Below are positions 1-7,777 of a DNA stretch of 64,000 nt, one piece after another. A program made the translations under genes and the position numbers. Each line of letters begins with the position of its first letter. The stretch's first letter is position 1. Location: contig JBMNVR010000001.1 of assembly GCA_050946935.1 (NCBI GenBank), positions 1-64,000 on the forward strand, written 5' to 3'. This DNA is from UQRS01 sp050946935 (GTDB taxonomy: Bacteria > Bacillota > Clostridia > Oscillospirales > Acutalibacteraceae). The notes beneath the pieces are model-generated. The model did no database searches. It was not told the DNA's origin and worked only from the letters and a program-made list of their open reading frames with translations.

Positions 1-1
1 A

Positions 2-1078
2 GCTGTTGAAAGCGAATACGGCAAAGCAAAGCGTGGTGATGATCTGGAAACCCATGCCTATGAATTTATTCACACTACCCGCCCGGAGGAGATATTTAAA
101 ATGAAATTCGATGTGATAATCAGCAATCCGCCATATCAATTAAATGATGGTGGAAACGGAAAAAGCGCAAAGCCGATTTATCATTTGTTCGTGAACATGG
201 CAAAAAAGATGAAGCCAAGATTTATGACAATGATTATTCCTTCCCGCTGGTTTACTGGAGGAAAAGGGTTAGATGAGTTTCGACGCAATATGCTTGGCGA
301 TAAACATATCCGGAAACTCGTCGATTATGAAAACTTTAGAGATGTCTTTCCCGGCGTTGACCTCGCGGGCGGGGCCTGTTATTTCCTTTGGGACCGTGAC
401 AATGAAGGGATCTGTGAAGTAACGAACTATAGCAAGGATGAGCCTCTCGTGGCCGAACGCTATATGGATGAATTTGATGTGTTTATCAGACAGAACCTTG
501 CGCTGGAAATAGTCCATAAAGTGCAGAACTCAAACAAGAAATTCCTTGATGAACGTGTGTCTTCGAGAAAACCGTTTGGTATTCCGTCAAACTATATGCC
601 ACAGGATTACGGTGTTCCATGTCAATTTATTCAACGTATTGGGGTTCGCTATGCAAAAAAAGCAGATGTAGATGATTCAAAAGGATATTTAAACAAATGG
701 AAGTTGCTTATTCCGGCAGCTCCAATTGCTGGACAAACTGATTTTTCTAAACCGGTGCGCTTCTTCTATGATGGCAATACCAGAATATCCAAACCGGGCG
801 AATGCTGTACTGAATCGTGGTTGGTTGCTGGGGCCTTTGATACTGAGGAAGAGGCCGTATCCTATAAATCGTACATATTCACAAAAATAGTACGCTTTCT
901 TCTTCTCCAGACCGTTGTTTCACAGCATATTTCTACGAAAAGCTTCTGCTTTATCCCTGAATTGGGTAAATACAACGGTACATATACCGATGAGATGCTG
1001 TGCGAAAAATGGGGAATCACGAACGAAGAGTATGAATATATCGATTCGAGGATAAGCGATGCTGGAGGTGACGAGTAA
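2..1078 (+). CDS. Eco57I-type DNA N6-adenine methyltransferase, 5' partial
   Basis: The reading frame is open from base 2 through the ATG at 101, so this is the C-terminal part of a longer protein that starts before the window. About 10 residues after that ATG sits NPPY, the catalytic motif IV of adenine-N6 methyltransferases, preceded by EEIFKMKFDVIISNPP as in Eco57I-family restriction-modification methylases. Such enzymes transfer a methyl group from S-adenosylmethionine to adenine in a recognition site. The remaining ~300 residues would hold the rest of the catalytic fold and probably target recognition. The stop TAA overlaps the ATG of the next gene (TAATG), implying translational coupling with the helicase downstream and a joint role in restriction-modification. 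The family assignment is secure; the system type is inferred. Confidence 0.85.
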   Translation, partial: AVESEYGKAKRGDDLETHAYEFIHTTRPEEIFKMKFDVIISNPPYQLNDGGNGKSAKPIYHLFVNMAKKMKPRFMTMIIPSRWFTGGKGLDEFRRNMLGDKHIRKLVDYENFRDVFPGVDLAGGACYFLWDRDNEGICEVTNYSKDEPLVAERYMDEFDVFIRQNLALEIVHKVQNSNKKFLDERVSSRKPFGIPSNYMPQDYGVPCQFIQRIGVRYAKKADVDDSKGYLNKWKLLIPAAPIAGQTDFSKPVRFFYDGNTRISKPGECCTESWLVAGAFDTEEEAVSYKSYIFTKIVRFLLLQTVVSQHISTKSFCFIPELGKYNGTYTDEMLCEKWGITNEEYEYIDSRISDAGGDE

Positions 1079-4029
1079 TGGCAGAAATGGAATTCTTCCC
1101 TCAACGCCCGGAATCGCACCCTACGATATACGCTTATGAATTCGTAGGCGTGGCCTCCCATCAGGGCTATATCAAGGTCGGCTATACCGATCGTGACGTT
1201 GAGACTCGTGTAAAGGAACAGATTCATACCGCCGCCGTGCCGTATCGCATCCTCGGCCAGTGGTCCGCCATGAAAAATGACGGCAGCTGCTTCACTGACC
1301 ATGACGTCCACGCCGTTCTGAAAGCAAAGGGCAAACAGCAGCTGAACGCCGGTGAGGACCGCAACGAGTGGTTCAAATGCACGCTGAACGATGTGAAGGC
1401 CGCTGTTGTGGCCGTTCAGACCGGTGCGGAAAATGTTGAGGAGCGTACACAGACCTTCGCCATGCGTCCGGAGCAGGAATACGCCGTGGATATGACCATG
1501 AAGTATTTCAAATCGGCCTATGAGGAAGGCAGCGGCAGAACGCCGAAATTCCTCTGGAACGCCAAGATGCGCTTCGGCAAGACCTTTGCGGCCTATCAGC
1601 TGGCAAAGAAAATGGGCATGAAGCGTGTGCTGATCCTCACCTTCAAACCGGCGGTGCAGACCGCATGGCGTGAGGACCTTCTGACGCATATGGATTTTGA
1701 GGGCTGGCAATTCATCACACGGCCTACCGTCCCCGGCGGTCTGACAAACGATCAGCAGTACAGACAAGCGGATAAATCCCGGCCCATCGTCTGCTTCGGC
1801 TCGTTTCAGGATTTTCTCGGTGTAAACAAGGAGACCGGCGGCATCAAGGCCAATAACGAATGGGTCCACACCACGAACTGGGATCTCGTCATTTTCGATG
1901 AATACCACTTCGGCGCATGGAAGGACAGCGCAAAAAAACTGTTCGAGCAGGATGAGGATACCTACGAAGAGGACCTTTCCAAATACGATGCCGGTAATGC
2001 CTACGATGAAACGTGGCTGCCGATCACTACGACCTATTACCTCTATCTCTCCGGCACGCCGTTCCGTGCGCTGAATTCCGGTGAGTTCATTGAGGAGCAG
2101 ATTTATAACTGGACCTATTCCGATGAACAGAGGGCCAAGGCCGAATGGAAAGGCGAAGGCGTCAATCCCTACGCTGCTCTGCCGAGAATGGTCATGCTTA
2201 CATACAAGATCCCGGAGAGCATCCAGCGCATTGCCAAACAGGGTGAGTTTGACGAATTCGATCTTAACGTATTCTTCGCCGCCGAAGGCACCGGCAAGGA
2301 CGCACATTTCAAATATGAGGATTATGTGCAGAAATGGCTGGATCTAATTCGTGGCTCCTATCTGGAGACCAGCGTTGATGAATTGAAGCTGGGAGCGCAG
2401 AAGCCGCCTATGCCGTATTCCGACACCCGTCTTCTGAATGTGCTGTCGCATACGCTGTGGTTCATGCCGAACGTGGCCTCCTGTTATGCTATGGCCAATC
2501 TGTTGGCGCAGAAGCAGAACAGCTTCTATCACGATTACAAGGTCAACGTCTGCGCCGGAACACAGGCCGGTATCGGTGTGGCCGCTCTGGAGCCTGTTCG
2601 CCGTTCTATGGGCGATCCGCTGGAGACGAAGACCATCACGCTCTCCTGCGGCAAGCTGACCACAGGCGTCACCATCAGACCGTGGACCGGCATCTTCATG
2701 CTCCGTAACCTCTCCTCGCCGGAGACCTATTTCCAAGCGGCCTTCCGTGTGCAGAGCCCGTGGGAGATCACGAAGGACAACGGTGAGCATGAGATTGTAA
2801 AACAGGAGTGCTACGTCTTTGACTTTGCGCTGGACCGTGCGCTCCGCCAGATTTCCGATTATTCCTGCCGCCTGAATGTGGCCGAAAGCAATCCGGAAAA
2901 GAAGGTCGGTGAGTTCATCAATTTCCTGCCGGTGCTGGCGTATGACGGCAGTGCCATGCGTCAGGTCAATGCGGCTGAAATCCTCGATATCGCTATGGCC
3001 GGTACATCCGCCACGCTGCTTGCGAAACGCTGGGAGAGTGCATTGCTCGTTAATGTTGATAACGACACGCTTGCCCGTCTGCTTGCCAGCGAGGAGGCGA
3101 TGGATGCTCTCATGCGTATTGAAGGATTCCGTAGCCTGAACGCCGATATTGAAACCATTATAAACAAGTCCAATGCCGTCAAGAAGGCCAAGCGTGACGG
3201 CGAAAAGCTGACGCCGAAGGAAAAGAAAGAGCTGACGGACGCCGAAAAGGAATACAAGTCCAAGCGAAAGATGATTCAGGAAAAGCTGATCAAATTCGCT
3301 ACCCGTGTGCCGGTCTTCATGTATTTGACCGATTACCGGGAATACAGCCTGCAGGACGTCATCACGCAATTGGAGCCGGAGCTGTTCAAGAAGGTCACCG
3401 GTCTGGACGTGAAGGATTTCGAACTGCTCGTATCGCTGAACGTATTCAACGAGGCCCTGATGAACGATGCCGTTTACAAATTCAAACGGTATGAAGACGC
3501 CAGCCTGATTTACACCGGTATTGATAAGCACACAGGCGAAAATGTTGGTCTGTACAGTACCGTTATCAGCCGTGCGGATTATGACGCTATGGCCGGTCAG
3601 CTTGCGGCATCCATGACGGCGGACGCTCCCCGTGATGATGATCTTCCGGAGCGGCCCGTTTTCACGAACATCAGCAGCTACGATTTCGATGATGAGGAGG
3701 ACGAACTGCCGAAAGTGGCCGAGCCGAAGGCAAAATACGAGACGAAACGTAAACCGCTCGTTGAGCCGTCCAAGCCGGTATCCACGCCGACATACCGTCC
3801 GTCCTATGTGCCGCCTACACCATCCGTAACGCCGGTGGTGAAAAAGCCTACCGTGCATATTGACACATCAAAGGTCCACGCCGGAACTATCGTTTCGCAC
3901 AAAGCATTCGGCCCCGGTCAGGTCAAGGGTATCGATGGAGGTCTTATTGTCGTTGTCTTCGGCGGTGTAGATAAGAAGTTCCAGTTCCCCGGAGCCTTTG
4001 AACAGGGCTTCTTGAAACTGGACGAATAA
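1078..4029 (+). CDS. GIY-YIG-like nuclease / superfamily 2 helicase fusion
   Basis: A 983-residue protein. Residues ~17-100 resemble the T5orf172 branch of GIY-YIG domains: IYAYEF, then GYIKVGYTDRDVETRV, and an NEWF carrying the candidate catalytic Glu. Residues ~125-650 form a superfamily 2 ATPase with a Walker A-like AKMRFGKTF near 162-170, a Walker B DEYH box near 274-277 and the motif LSGTPF near 325. A charged, Pro-rich linker (~875-935) leads to a C-terminal ~50-residue SH3/tudor-like segment (SHKAFGPGQVKGIDGG) like those ending UvrD/PcrA helicases. By position it is the translocase/nuclease partner of the upstream methylase, comparable to Res subunits but with a swapped nuclease. Whether it cuts DNA is not known. 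A terminator follows at 4072. Confidence 0.8.
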   Translation: MAEMEFFPQRPESHPTIYAYEFVGVASHQGYIKVGYTDRDVETRVKEQIHTAAVPYRILGQWSAMKNDGSCFTDHDVHAVLKAKGKQQLNAGEDRNEWFKCTLNDVKAAVVAVQTGAENVEERTQTFAMRPEQEYAVDMTMKYFKSAYEEGSGRTPKFLWNAKMRFGKTFAAYQLAKKMGMKRVLILTFKPAVQTAWREDLLTHMDFEGWQFITRPTVPGGLTNDQQYRQADKSRPIVCFGSFQDFLGVNKETGGIKANNEWVHTTNWDLVIFDEYHFGAWKDSAKKLFEQDEDTYEEDLSKYDAGNAYDETWLPITTTYYLYLSGTPFRALNSGEFIEEQIYNWTYSDEQRAKAEWKGEGVNPYAALPRMVMLTYKIPESIQRIAKQGEFDEFDLNVFFAAEGTGKDAHFKYEDYVQKWLDLIRGSYLETSVDELKLGAQKPPMPYSDTRLLNVLSHTLWFMPNVASCYAMANLLAQKQNSFYHDYKVNVCAGTQAGIGVAALEPVRRSMGDPLETKTITLSCGKLTTGVTIRPWTGIFMLRNLSSPETYFQAAFRVQSPWEITKDNGEHEIVKQECYVFDFALDRALRQISDYSCRLNVAESNPEKKVGEFINFLPVLAYDGSAMRQVNAAEILDIAMAGTSATLLAKRWESALLVNVDNDTLARLLASEEAMDALMRIEGFRSLNADIETIINKSNAVKKAKRDGEKLTPKEKKELTDAEKEYKSKRKMIQEKLIKFATRVPVFMYLTDYREYSLQDVITQLEPELFKKVTGLDVKDFELLVSLNVFNEALMNDAVYKFKRYEDASLIYTGIDKHTGENVGLYSTVISRADYDAMAGQLAASMTADAPRDDDLPERPVFTNISSYDFDDEEDELPKVAEPKAKYETKRKPLVEPSKPVSTPTYRPSYVPPTPSVTPVVKKPTVHIDTSKVHAGTIVSHKAFGPGQVKGIDGGLIVVVFGGVDKKFQFPGAFEQGFLKLDE

Positions 4030-4071
4030 CGCCTGATAGGGCAAAAGACAGCAGAATTATAACTATCGTGC

Positions 4072-4121
4072 AAATAGCCACATTGGGGAAACATACCAAT
4101 CCTCAATGTGGCTATTTTTTT
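4072..4121 (+). terminator. rho-independent terminator after the helicase gene
   Basis: Inverted repeat AAATAGCCACATTG / CAATGTGGCTATTTTTTT, with a GG/CC extension, ends in a run of seven T. It lies 43 bases after the helicase stop. Confidence 0.85.
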
Positions 4122-4151
4122 GCCCATTTCCCGGAAAGGGGGTGATAGATC

Positions 4152-4229
4152 ATGAGGAACGCAAATAAACGGAAAGGAGGCTCATGTGTCATGGTCAGCG
4201 TGATTATCATGAAAACGGAGGCAACGTAA
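4152..4229 (+). CDS. 25-residue ORF coupled to the recombinase
   Basis: A short frame starts at ATG 4152 behind a strong purine-rich ribosome site (AAAGGGGGTG, spacing ~9) and encodes MRNANKRKGGSCVMVS followed by nine more residues. Its TAA overlaps the recombinase ATG as TAATG, the arrangement of translational coupling. It also contains a second Shine-Dalgarno (GGAGG) and the ribosome site of the recombinase. It could be a leader peptide controlling recombinase translation or the relic of a longer gene. No homologue is recognised. Confidence 0.4.
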   Translation: MRNANKRKGGSCVMVSVIIMKTEAT

Positions 4230-5464
4230 TGGCAAAGAAACTGGATGCTGAGCAGATCGAGCGTGCCAGACACAAGAGCGAAAAAAGCAGCCGCCGGGAG
4301 GAAGAAAAGAGACACATACAGGAGACCATTGCGAAAAACCGCAGTGGTGAGCGTAAGGGCCGTGTAATCATGCCGGAGCGCAAGGAGTATGCGTTTCAGG
4401 AGGCCGCCAAGGTGCGTGTTGCCGCATACTGCCGTGTCAGCACAGCTGAAGAAGCACAGGTCGGCAGTTTTGAGATGCAGGTCCAGCACTTCACATCCGT
4501 TATAGAAAGCAATCCAAATTATGAGCTGGTGAAAATCTATACGGACGAAGGTGTGAGCGGTACCTCTGTGGCCGGTCGAAAGGGATTCCAAGAAATGATG
4601 GCTGATGCTGAAAAGGGCAAAATCGACCTGATTCTGACCAAGAGCATCAGCCGTTTCGGTCGGAACATCGTGGATATCCTCACGGCTCTGCGCAAGCTAA
4701 GCGATCTGACGCCTCCGGTGGCTGTCAATTTTGAGTCCGAAGGGATCAATACCAGTGACGGCAAAAACAAGCTGGTAATATCGATTCTTTCGGCTCTGGC
4801 AGAGCTTGAAAGCCAGCAAAAGAGCATCGCAATCAAAGAAGGCATACGCTACCGTATGCAGGAGGGGCTGTACAAATTCTCAGTCCGGAACACCATCGGA
4901 TACTACCGGGATTATTCCGGCAGGATCAAGGTGGAGCCAGCTGAGGCCCGTATTGTGGAATACATCTTCGAGAGCTTTCTGGAAGGTGCGTCTCCGCAGG
5001 AAATTGCAGATTCCCTCACAGAACAAGGCATCCGCTCTCCCAAGGGTATGGAACGATGGAGGCAAGCCACAATCCGCAGTATCCTCTCCAACGAGAAGTA
5101 TTGCGGTGACGTGCTGTACCAGAAGACCTATTCCAAAGACTATCTGACGCATAAATCCGTTAAGAACCGGGACGTCCTGCCGCAGTATTACTGGGAAAAT
5201 AACCACACGGCCATCATTGACCGGGAAACGTGGCAAAAGGCCCAAGAGCTGCTTTCCTCCGGGAATTTCGGTAGACATGGCAAGCCGCTGGCCGCCATGA
5301 AAAAGAAATTCGTGGTGGCGAAGGTGAAATCCGGTGTACTGCGTGGTTTCATGCTGCTGGATATGGATTGGACCAAGGAAGAACGTGATACGGTCATCAA
5401 AATCATTGAAAACACGGAGCTTGACCTGAATCAAGCAGAAAGGAGCCAAGATTATGGCTATTGA
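4229..5464 (+). CDS. large serine recombinase (resolvase/invertase family)
   Basis: Site-specific recombinase of 411 residues, start chosen at ATG 4229 with ACGGAGG 8 bases upstream. An N-terminal ~50-residue Lys/Arg/Glu-rich extension precedes the resolvase domain: RVAAYCRVST holds the nucleophilic Ser, followed by TDEGVSGTS and ITKSISRFGRN-type segments (here LTKSISRFGRN). The recombinase DNA-binding domain follows (GYYRDYSGRIKVEP through RSILSNEKYCGDVLYQKTY). Family members normally continue with a Cys4 zinc ribbon and coiled coil for another 100-200 residues. Here the chain ends soon after the linker, with no CxxC pairs, so it is short for the class. The next gene overlaps by 11 bases. 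Such enzymes excise and insert integrative elements. Confidence 0.88.
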   Translation: MAKKLDAEQIERARHKSEKSSRREEEKRHIQETIAKNRSGERKGRVIMPERKEYAFQEAAKVRVAAYCRVSTAEEAQVGSFEMQVQHFTSVIESNPNYELVKIYTDEGVSGTSVAGRKGFQEMMADAEKGKIDLILTKSISRFGRNIVDILTALRKLSDLTPPVAVNFESEGINTSDGKNKLVISILSALAELESQQKSIAIKEGIRYRMQEGLYKFSVRNTIGYYRDYSGRIKVEPAEARIVEYIFESFLEGASPQEIADSLTEQGIRSPKGMERWRQATIRSILSNEKYCGDVLYQKTYSKDYLTHKSVKNRDVLPQYYWENNHTAIIDRETWQKAQELLSSGNFGRHGKPLAAMKKKFVVAKVKSGVLRGFMLLDMDWTKEERDTVIKIIENTELDLNQAERSQDYGY

Positions 5465-5867
5465 TTTTTCCAAGATTAACCTTGAGGTTATCGACATCAA
5501 CACTAATGCCGATCCTGATATCTACATCAATCAGAACGGCATCACCTTCAGCAAGCGTGTGCTGGAGGATTTGAACTATCCACAGAACGTGCAGTACGGT
5601 TTTGATCCGGCCCAGCACGTTTTTGCCATCAAGGTCTGCAAGAGTAACGAGGCACGGGCCACCAGTTTCTCCAAGCCTCGTGCGGAGCAGACCACCACGC
5701 TCAGCTGCGGCAACAAGAATCTGAAGGAGGTGGTTGTGAAGATGATCCCTGACTACGATCCGAAGAAACGATACAAGGTCACAGGCGAATTCGATGCCGA
5801 AAACCGTGTGATGTACTTCGACATGACCACAGCGGAGGTGTCGCTGTTCCGGGCCACCGATAAGTAA
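5454..5867 (+). CDS. unknown 137-residue protein partnered with the recombinase
   Basis: The start ATG lies 11 bases inside the end of the recombinase gene, with AAAGGAG just upstream, indicating co-translation. The protein has no signal peptide or membrane segment and is mixed in composition, with a mid-protein CGNKN and a beta-rich look (YKVTGEFDAENRVMYFDM). I do not recognise the family. Its tight overlap with a recombinase lacking its usual C-terminal zinc ribbon suggests it might act with it, for instance as an accessory DNA-binding or directionality subunit, but the sequence does not show this. Confidence 0.75.
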   Translation: MAIDFSKINLEVIDINTNADPDIYINQNGITFSKRVLEDLNYPQNVQYGFDPAQHVFAIKVCKSNEARATSFSKPRAEQTTTLSCGNKNLKEVVVKMIPDYDPKKRYKVTGEFDAENRVMYFDMTTAEVSLFRATDK

Positions 5868-6333
5868 GCCCTGTTCCCGGATATAAAAAACGGGCCGTAT
5901 CGATGGGTCACTCCACCGGTACGGCCTTGTTTGATGCAGAAACAGAAAAACGGCCACACCGGGCTTTTACCCAATGTGACCGTGATTCCTTTTTTCCCGC
6001 TTGAAGACGTATGGATAATGGTTTTTGAATTATCCCTTATCCGCTTCGCCTTTGTCGGCAGGTTTTTGTTTTGTATTATTCATTTTTCATTATTCAATAT
6101 TCATCGTTCATTCGACAGGTTTTTCGTAATGAAGATTGAATAATGAAGTCGCTTACGCTGATGAATAATGAATAATTGATTTGCTTGATGACTGTCTTGA
6201 AATCAAACGAATTTTAATCGCATCCATAAATACTGCAAAGAGCAACAAGCAACAATAAGAATTCAAATCCATATACAAAATCGGCAATTATATCTTTTTC
6301 ATAGCCCACCACCAAATCGGAGCGAAGTTCGCT
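5868..6333. other. gene-free, AT-rich junction between element and toxin cassettes
   Basis: After the two hairpins described above, the sequence turns AT-rich and contains imperfect TTATTCA/TGAATAA tandem units at 6076-6115, with inverted partners at 6129-6178. From 6052 it is the first copy of the repeat duplicated at 7252. No plus-strand gene is supported. A minus-strand frame ending at 6214 is discussed in the findings. Confidence 0.6.
5884..5932. terminator. hairpin after the recombinase operon
   Basis: Stem GGCCGTA / TACGGCC with flanking AAAAAA on the left and TTGTTT on the right. The T-run is better on the minus strand, but it lies 26 bases after the last plus-strand gene and can serve it. 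A second imperfect hairpin (GGCCACACCGGG / CCCAATGTGACC) follows near 5952-5983. Confidence 0.55.
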
Positions 6334-6515
6334 TTGCTCCGATTTTTTTGCAAGGAAAGCCACTGCTATAGAAATTGGATTGCGGTTCTCGATCTGACGA
6401 CCTGCCTGAATTGCCGCTCCCGCCACGGTCAAATTTATCGGATGGATGAGATCCCGGACATAGATCCGCCGCTTCACCCGAACTGCCGGTGCGAGATAAA
6501 ACCAATGAACGCGGT
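6052..6515 (+). repeat. direct repeat, copy 1 (toxin-cassette 5' module)
   Basis: Nearly identical to 7252-7665, covering an AT-rich lead, a terminator hairpin and the coding sequence of a Cys/His linker domain. Copy 1 holds ~52 extra bases around 6129-6180 that complete an AT-rich inverted repeat. Identity is highest up to ~6420, falls through the linker domain, and is lost where the toxin domain begins. Confidence 0.9.
6314..6349 (+). terminator. terminator inside repeat copy 1
   Basis: Stem AATCGGAGC / GCTCCGATT followed by seven T. It sits immediately upstream of, and overlaps, the only possible start of the barnase-like frame, so the module appears to carry the 3' end of an ancestral upstream gene. 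Confidence 0.75.
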
Positions 6516-6855
6516 GATTGCCGGACAGGGAACAAAAGATGGGCAAAACGGCGCCGATTACTGGATGAAGCATTTTGCAGATTTGCCGGAGTACTACATT
6601 ACAGAAGGCGAATTGGTTGCGTTAGGTTGGAAATGGGGAAAATCGCCTGCCAAATTTGCGCCAGGGAAAATGGTTACAATGGGAAGCTATCAGAACCGAA
6701 ACGGACATTTACCTCAAATTCCAGGAAGAATCTGGTACGAGGCGGACATCAACTATTACAACGGAAGACGGAACGGCCACCGTCTGTTATGGTCGAACGA
6801 CGGATTGCTATTTGTCACCTATGATCATTATGAGACATTTTTGGAAATCATCTAA
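6334..6855 (+). CDS. barnase-like ribonuclease toxin with Cys/His linker
   Basis: A 173-residue frame. Residues ~14-58 form a Cys/His-rich linker (CLNC, RHGQIY, PLHPNCRC) like the C-terminal part of phage Mu F-type minor head proteins that often precedes toxin tips. Residues ~73-173 match barnase: ADYW, ITEGELVALGW, then YEADINY with catalytic Glu136, Arg146 and Arg150 (barnase Arg83/Arg87), and DHYETF with catalytic His165. All barnase catalytic positions are present, so guanyl-preferring RNase activity is expected. The only in-frame start is TTG 6334, inside a terminator hairpin and without a ribosome site, so the gene looks 5' truncated, an orphan toxin tip. The barstar-like gene follows after 15 bases. 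Confidence 0.82.
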   Translation: MLRFFCKESHCYRNWIAVLDLTTCLNCRSRHGQIYRMDEIPDIDPPLHPNCRCEIKPMNAVIAGQGTKDGQNGADYWMKHFADLPEYYITEGELVALGWKWGKSPAKFAPGKMVTMGSYQNRNGHLPQIPGRIWYEADINYYNGRRNGHRLLWSNDGLLFVTYDHYETFLEII

Positions 6856-6870
6856 AGGAGGTTATGCGCA

Positions 6871-7164
6871 ATGGAAGAGAAAAAAATCGTCACGCTGGAT
6901 TTAACCGGCCGCAAGTACCTGGGGGAGATTCACCAAAGAATCAAAAAGGCATTTGATTTCCCCGATTTTTATGGAGAAAATTGGGATGCATTTTGGGACC
7001 TGTTGCGAACGGAATGTGATGCAGACAAAGTAGTAGTCTTGGGAGAAGAGGCTGTATCAGAAGAGCTGAAACCAAGCGTTAAAATGATATATGAGATTTT
7101 AAAGGAATTTCAGGAACACCATGCCAAATACGGAGATCAGGTTGAGATCAAAATACACAGTTAA
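6871..7164 (+). CDS. barstar-family immunity protein
   Basis: A 97-residue cytoplasmic protein starting at ATG 6871 behind AAAGGAGG (spacing 8). It aligns with barstar over its length: a first beta strand (KIVTLDL), helix HQRIKKAF, then PDFYGENWDAFWDLL. In barstar the corresponding YYGENLDALWD places two acidic residues (Asp35, Asp39) in the barnase active site; both are kept here as Asp39 and Asp43. It ends with a helix and strand (ILKEFQEH, VEIKIH). It should bind and block the RNase encoded just upstream. Because the toxin start is doubtful while this ribosome site is strong, immunity may be expressed alone. Confidence 0.9.
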   Translation: MEEKKIVTLDLTGRKYLGEIHQRIKKAFDFPDFYGENWDAFWDLLRTECDADKVVVLGEEAVSEELKPSVKMIYEILKEFQEHHAKYGDQVEIKIHS

Positions 7165-7251
7165 GGAAACTGATTGTAGGCGTATTTCTTTGTTGACTCG
7201 GCCAGGCATCTAAAGTGTCCACCCCTTCCAAAACAAGAACCCTGTCGGCTG

Positions 7252-7665
7252 TTGTCGGCAGGTTTTTGTTTTGTATTATTCATTTTTCATTATTCAATAT
7301 TCATCGTTCATTCGACAGAATTTTCGTGATTTGCTTGATGACTGTCTTGAAATCAAACGAATTTTAATCGCATCCATAAATACTGCAAAGAGCAATAAGC
7401 AACAGTAAGAATTCAAATCCATATACAAAATCGGCAATTATATCTTTTTCATAGCCCACCACCAAATCGGAGCAAAGTTCGCTTTGCTCCGATTTTTTTG
7501 CAAGGAAAGCGATCGCTATAGAAATTGGATTGCGGTTCTCGATCTGACGACCTGCCTGAATTGCCGCGACCGGCATGGTCAGATTTATCGGATGGATGAA
7601 TTTCCCGGCGAACAGCCGCCTCTTCATCCCAACTGCCGGTGTCAGATACAGCCGATGGACGCGGT
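7252..7665 (+). repeat. direct repeat, copy 2 (toxin-cassette 5' module)
   Basis: Second copy of the module at 6052-6515, lacking the ~52-base inverted-repeat arm. It covers the 7165-7483 gene-free stretch and the start of a decayed toxin frame. Sequence divergence rises from the terminator onward, as expected if selection or recombination acts mostly on the 5' part. Confidence 0.9.
7464..7499 (+). terminator. terminator inside repeat copy 2
   Basis: Same hairpin as at 6314 with one loop change (AGCAAAG instead of AGCGAAG). The stem and T-run are conserved. Confidence 0.75.
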
Positions 7666-7777
7666 AAGGGCGGGGAGAGGCCTCGGCCGCAGCCGAGCTG
7701 CAGCCAAGCCTGCAAACCATGAACGGGATTTTGCAGGAGCTAAAGGAACACCGAGCCAAATACGACGAGCTGATTGA
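7484..7777 (+). pseudogene. orphan toxin linker, toxin domain lost
   Basis: Same 5' module as the barnase gene: RNWIAVLDLTTCLNC, RHGQIYRMDE and PPLHPNCRCQI are retained, but the frame leaves homology after MDAVRAG and runs ~40 residues into Arg/Ala-rich sequence that overlaps an immunity-gene remnant in another frame. No catalytic domain remains. This is the remains of a second toxin cassette after an internal deletion. Confidence 0.75.

Larger units (their letters stand above)
1..5867. mobile_element. right part of a putative integrative element
   Basis: This stretch carries a methylase, a helicase and a large serine recombinase followed by a small unknown protein, all on the plus strand. 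That cargo and a terminal site-specific recombinase are typical of integrative elements of Firmicutes. The left end lies outside the window and no attachment-site duplication could be identified, so the right boundary, set here at the last gene, is an inference. Everything from 7973 onward is ordinary core genome. Confidence 0.55.

Noticed and set aside
862..2307. Long minus-strand open frame of 481 codons opposite the helicase gene
   Set aside because: It is the shadow of a GC-rich gene; it lacks a ribosome site and any recognisable domain, and the plus strand encodes a clear helicase.
5931..6143. 70-codon plus-strand ORF after the recombinase operon
   Set aside because: Starts within a hairpin, no ribosome site, Phe/Ile-rich composition from AT-rich DNA.
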